Positions 6,574 to 9,163 of a stretch of 9,163 bases of DNA are shown here, in pieces. Both the position numbers and the translations under genes were made by a program. Source of the stretch: Candidatus Hydrogenedentota bacterium. GTDB taxonomy: Bacteria; Hydrogenedentota; Hydrogenedentia; Hydrogenedentiales; GCA-2746185. Where the stretch lies: NCBI GenBank assembly GCA_012965445.1, contig DTSJ01000316.1, forward strand, positions 1-9,163, given 5' to 3'. The notes below the pieces were generated by a model, which was not told the origin of the DNA, made no database searches, and saw only the letters and a program-made list of their open reading frames with translations. Each line of letters begins with the position of its first letter. The first letter of the stretch is position 1.

Positions 6574-7349
6574 GTACTGACGACACAATCGAAACCAAAG
6601 TTTCCTGGGTCGATAACGATCAGGAAGGACATACAGCTTGCATCACATTTCACAGGCCGGCGAAACTCAATGTAATAAATCGCAAAGCAATGACCACTCT
6701 CCGCGAAATGATCGTCAAGGTCTCAAAACGACCCGATCTCAGATGCGTTATCCTCAATGGCGGCGGCGACAAAGCATTTATCGGAGGTGCCGACATCACC
6801 GATATGTTCGACCTCGATCCGAAGTCCGCCCGGGAGTTCATCACAAGGCTCCATAGAGTCTGCCAGGCCATCCGAGACTGCCCCGCTCCCGTCATTGCTC
6901 GCATCGATGGATACTGCCTCGGCGCAGGCATGGAAATCGCCGCCGCATGTGATCTCCGCATCGCAACAACCACCTCGCAATTCGGCATGCCCGAAGTCCA
7001 GGTAGGCATACCCTCTGTCATCGAAGCCGTTCTCCTGCCCCGCCTCATCGGTTGGGGAAAAACCTCAGAACTCCTCCTCACAGGAAAAATCATCTCCGCC
7101 CACGAAGCCGAATCCATCGGCTTCGTCGAGCGCGTCGTACAACCAGACAAGCTCGATTCAGCCCTAAAGGAATGGACCACGGCAATGCTCAGCGCAGGCC
7201 CACTCGCAATTTGGTCACAGAAATCGCTCATCCGTCAATGGGAAACGCTAAACGTCGACGACGGAATCCGCGCCGGTATCGACGCGTTCGCCCATGCATT
7301 CACCACCGACGAACCCAAAACATACATGCTGCGCTTCCTCAAGCGCTAA
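6570..7349 (+). CDS. Enoyl-CoA hydratase/isomerase family protein (crotonase)
   Basis: The 259-residue protein has the usual length and layout of the crotonase family. The first oxyanion-hole motif is FIGGADITDM and the second is DGYCLGAGMEIAAACDLRIA. Both glutamates used by hydratases (E144 and E164 of the rat mitochondrial enzyme) have counterparts at the correct 20-residue spacing, E122 (GMEIA) and E142 (GMPEV). This favours hydration of 2-enoyl-CoA to 3-hydroxyacyl-CoA over a pure isomerase or another crotonase reaction. GGAG lies 8 bases before the ATG, and the start overlaps the stop of the acyl-CoA ligase, so both belong to one operon: acid activation followed by a beta-oxidation step. 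The protein should be cytoplasmic. The acyl chain it handles cannot be read from the sequence. Confidence 0.9.
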   Translation: MSTDDTIETKVSWVDNDQEGHTACITFHRPAKLNVINRKAMTTLREMIVKVSKRPDLRCVILNGGGDKAFIGGADITDMFDLDPKSAREFITRLHRVCQAIRDCPAPVIARIDGYCLGAGMEIAAACDLRIATTTSQFGMPEVQVGIPSVIEAVLLPRLIGWGKTSELLLTGKIISAHEAESIGFVERVVQPDKLDSALKEWTTAMLSAGPLAIWSQKSLIRQWETLNVDDGIRAGIDAFAHAFTTDEPKTYMLRFLKR

Positions 7350-7466
7350 GAAAGCACACCGCACTTGGTGCCATCACAGTTCCCGCAGCATATCTCCCAA
7401 ATATTGGAATCCCTTCACGGCTTCGCCCATACTTATATCTATCGTGTTCATTTAGCATTAGATCTG

Positions 7467-7976
7467 ATGAGTCAAGAAAACTGGGACCCACCGAATGTCG
7501 ATTCGCTTTACCCCGAGCTTGACGCAGAACTGTTAGACAAAATTCAGAGCAGAAACTGGAAAGTTGTCTACGAAATCAGAAATTACGGCAAAGCCGTGGA
7601 CTTCCAGCCCATCGAAGAAATTTTCAATCAAGGCGCTGAAACCCTCAGTATCGAACCGCGATATCACATATATCCCGCGTCAATCTCCTACGATACATTC
7701 ATCGACGGTGTCATCAAAGAAACCCTGCAAGTCCCCTGTGTCAACATCGACGACCAGATGCGTATCGTTTTCGGATTCGGTATTCGCGATGACCACTGCT
7801 ACTTCGTCACATCTACACCTGTCCCGTCCAGCTCAATTCGCAGTGAATCAAAAAAGCCAAACTGCGCATGCTTCGTCGCCGAATACCCAGTCCGCGTAGG
7901 AACCCCTACCATACCCGCAATACTCGAGACCCCGACAATAAGGCCCTTCGTTTCTTTAAGATGCGGCAGCGCATAA
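7467..7976 (+). CDS. Unrecognised protein; its last third is probably an artefact of a junction
   Basis: I do not recognise this protein. From ATG 7467 the frame gives 169 residues; it also stays open back to a TTG at 7365, but nothing supports that start, and no clear Shine-Dalgarno precedes either. Residues 1 to about 111 look like real protein: mixed composition, no signal or membrane segment, acidic N-terminus, stretches such as WKVVYEIRNYG, YPASISYDTFIDGV and MRIVFGFGIRDDHCYF. Beyond about base 7800 the frame runs antisense to a convincing dehydrogenase gene and turns into low-complexity Pro/Ser/Thr-rich sequence, so that tail is probably not natural. The likely picture is a gene of unknown function whose 3' end was lost where it meets the truncated dehydrogenase. 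It follows the hydratase gene on the same strand after 117 bases, but I cannot say whether it belongs to that operon. Confidence 0.5.
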   Translation: MSQENWDPPNVDSLYPELDAELLDKIQSRNWKVVYEIRNYGKAVDFQPIEEIFNQGAETLSIEPRYHIYPASISYDTFIDGVIKETLQVPCVNIDDQMRIVFGFGIRDDHCYFVTSTPVPSSSIRSESKKPNCACFVAEYPVRVGTPTIPAILETPTIRPFVSLRCGSA

Positions 7977-8338
7977 TACGTACACCACACGCTGCTCATA
8001 TAGTTCAATCTCATCAAGTATTCATAGATAGAAAGACCTTCTACATCGTCCAGATTCGCCCACATTGTGCCGCCGACGTTATTTACAATTACATCCAGTT
8101 TACCGAACGCCTCAATCGCCCCGTCAATCAACTCGGCGCATTGGCGCTCATCAGTAACATCCGCAACCGCTTCCGCACCAAGCTGCTTACATTGATCCAC
8201 AACCTCGTCCAGCCTCGATTCAGTCCGGGCAGCCAGCACCAGATGAGGATTCTGCGGCGCAAGCTGCAAAGCCAGCGCCCGACCAATCCCCTCGCTCGCA
8301 CCCGTAATCACAATTGTCTTCGCTGTAAATATACCCAT
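7799..8338 (-). CDS. Short-chain dehydrogenase/reductase, C-terminus missing
   Basis: This is an NAD(P)-dependent short-chain dehydrogenase/reductase. It shows the cofactor loop TGASEGIG near residue 12, a likely NADPH-favouring AARTESR after the second strand, DVTDE, NNVGG in place of the usual NNAG, the catalytic serine region GVSSIAG and the active-site Y-x-x-x-K in GYSATKHA. The start at 8338 is well supported by GGAGG 5 bases upstream. The frame ends after 179 residues at ELDGTGVDVTK, exactly where family members continue into a strand and a substrate-binding loop, usually another 70-80 residues. Similarity therefore stops near base 7805 and the 3' end of the gene is missing. Without that part the enzyme probably does not fold or bind substrate. 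Its substrate is unknown; a lipid or ketone role would fit the neighbouring fatty-acid genes but is only a guess. Confidence 0.82.
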   Translation of the reverse strand: MGIFTAKTIVITGASEGIGRALALQLAPQNPHLVLAARTESRLDEVVDQCKQLGAEAVADVTDERQCAELIDGAIEAFGKLDVIVNNVGGTMWANLDDVEGLSIYEYLMRLNYMSSVWCTYYALPHLKETKGLIVGVSSIAGMVGVPTRTGYSATKHAQFGFFDSLRIELDGTGVDVTK

Positions 8339-8492
8339 AACTACCTCCAGATCGCTGACACTACCCTCTCACTCTATCGCCAAAATGTCCTATCTTCAAG
8401 CAAAATCTCGGAGACAAGAACGACAGGGTCCAAACCCTGAAAATCGACATTTCGGTTGAAGAAGGACTCCACTGATTTACACGCTACGAGGC

Positions 8493-8521
8493 TTGCAACA
8501 CAAACCTCGGCCTGATAAAGT
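8493..8521 (+). promoter_or_regulatory. Weak promoter candidate for the Nudix gene
   Basis: TTGCAA (8493-8498) and TAAAGT (8516-8521) are 17 bases apart, each matching four of six consensus bases. Transcription would begin at about the ATG at 8528. I see nothing else in the 8339-8527 gap between the divergent dehydrogenase and Nudix genes. Confidence 0.25.
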
Positions 8522-8527
8522 GCTTCC

Positions 8528-9049
8528 ATGACGCTCGAATGGACACCACTAGTATGGAACCACTGCCCGATATGCAGTAGAAAACTCGTCGAAGGCGACG
8601 ACGGACAATCCATTCGGCCCCACTGCCCCGACTGCAATAAATTCTACTATTACAACCCCGTCCCAGCCGCCTGCTGCTTCCTTACAAACGAACAAGGCGA
8701 ACTCCTCATGGTTCAACGTTCCGTGGAACCCCGAAAAGGGCTCTGGACCCTCCCCGGAGGATTCGTCGAAAGCGGAGAAACCACCGAACAAGGCGCCCTG
8801 CGCGAACTCGAAGAAGAAACCGGACTCATCGGCGAAGGTACACACCTCCTCGGCGTCAGTTCCCTCCCCGGACAAATCTCAGGAGGCGTCATCGTCATCG
8901 CCTACACCGTCGATTCATGGCAGGGAGAAATGGAAGCCAAAACGGACGCCATGGATCTCGGCTTCTTCGCGCCCGAAAGCCGCCCGGAAGTCGCTTTCGA
9001 AGTCCACGAAAACCTGCTCAAAATCTACGACGAGTCTCGAAACGCCTAA
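8528..9049 (+). CDS. Nudix hydrolase with N-terminal zinc ribbon
   Basis: The 173-residue protein starts with a zinc-ribbon-like module, C13-P-I-C16 and C33-P-D-C36, which probably binds one zinc ion. A Nudix domain follows. Its signature is complete at residues 78-100: GFVESGE, seven residues, then RELEEETGL, matching G-x5-E-x7-R-E-U-x-E-E-x-G-U with all metal-binding glutamates. Such enzymes hydrolyse nucleoside diphosphates linked to another group, for example ADP-ribose, NADH or oxidised nucleotides; the zinc ribbon recalls NudC-like and ADP-ribose pyrophosphatase-like members, but the substrate cannot be fixed from sequence. It is cytoplasmic, with no signal peptide. No Shine-Dalgarno sequence is visible before the ATG, and the closest promoter match would start transcription at the ATG, so a leaderless mRNA is possible. 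It is divergent from the truncated dehydrogenase and stands alone. Confidence 0.9.
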   Translation: MTLEWTPLVWNHCPICSRKLVEGDDGQSIRPHCPDCNKFYYYNPVPAACCFLTNEQGELLMVQRSVEPRKGLWTLPGGFVESGETTEQGALRELEEETGLIGEGTHLLGVSSLPGQISGGVIVIAYTVDSWQGEMEAKTDAMDLGFFAPESRPEVAFEVHENLLKIYDESRNA

Positions 9050-9100
9050 CAGGCACACCCCGATCCGCGCCCCTAAAACCCCCGCGTTGCACGCACAAAG

Positions 9101-9130
9101 TTGACATTCCGCCCCATAAATCAGTACACT
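9101..9130 (+). promoter_or_regulatory. Strong sigma70-type promoter pointing out of the window
   Basis: A perfect TTGACA (9101-9106) is followed after 18 bases by TACACT (9125-9130). The transcript would start near 9137 and run past the right edge. No start codon with a ribosome site is visible in the last 30 bases. A perfect -35 with this kind of -10 often drives tRNA or rRNA genes, but the target lies outside the window. Confidence 0.6.
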
Positions 9131-9163
9131 CCCCATCGCTCTTAACCCTACTAATTCATCAGG

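Noticed and set aside
7787..7800. Shared GATGACCACTG with the CotH gene near 4459, as a possible second copied segment
   Set aside because: Eleven bases are expected by chance many times in 9 kb, and the flanks do not match, unlike the 40-base match at the left edge.
7868..8440. Plus-strand 190-residue open frame opposite the dehydrogenase
   Set aside because: It is antisense to a gene with clear SDR motifs and a good ribosome site. Its Arg/His/Pro-rich composition is typical of a shadow frame.
1..9163. CRISPR array, insertion sequence, tRNA or rRNA gene
   Set aside because: No regularly spaced repeats, transposase motifs, terminal repeats, cloverleaf or rRNA-like sequence was seen on either strand.

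Overview
The window is bacterial: genes are dense, several have clear Shine-Dalgarno sequences, and two gene pairs overlap as ATGA. The host is uncertain. A Tat-exported DUF1501 protein and a secreted protein with lamin-tail, chitobiase-like and CotH domains are gene types common in the Planctomycetota-Verrucomicrobiota group and some other environmental lineages. I see no rRNA or other taxonomic marker, so this is only a hint. An in-frame UGA read as selenocysteine implies that the host has selenocysteine machinery, which is not in the window.

Layout. 1-314 (minus) is the start of a DUF1501 gene, cut off near the left edge. The first 40 bases are an exact inverted copy of bases 3906-3945 inside the CotH gene. 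A divergent promoter region (about 315-531) separates it from the main operon. That operon holds a 479-residue protein with a glutaredoxin/thioredoxin-like N-terminus fused to the large protein that accompanies UGSC proteins (532-1971), a UGSC-family selenoprotein (1968-2489) read through UGA at 2250-2252, and a secreted CotH-type protein (2494-4563) starting 4 bases later. A 39-residue lipoprotein gene (4774-4893) with a strong hairpin downstream follows. Next is a fatty-acid-type operon: an acyl-CoA ligase broken into two frames (5048-5767 and 5806-6573) and an enoyl-CoA hydratase (6570-7349). An unrecognised gene (from about 7467) then runs head-on into a short-chain dehydrogenase on the minus strand (7799-8338) that has lost its C-terminus. 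A zinc-ribbon Nudix hydrolase (8528-9049) and a promoter pointing out of the window (9101-9130) end the region.

The most interesting unit is 532-2489. A CxxC redox domain sits on the partner protein, and the next gene, in overlapping translation, encodes a UxxCxxC selenoprotein. The UGA is followed at the right distance by a SECIS-like hairpin, and ordinary gene calling would split this gene in two. The two products probably act as a redox pair, but their substrate is unknown.

Three places look rearranged or misassembled: the left edge, the middle of the acyl-CoA ligase, and the junction near 7800. With several breaks in 9 kb, assembly quality should be settled before any of them is treated as biology.
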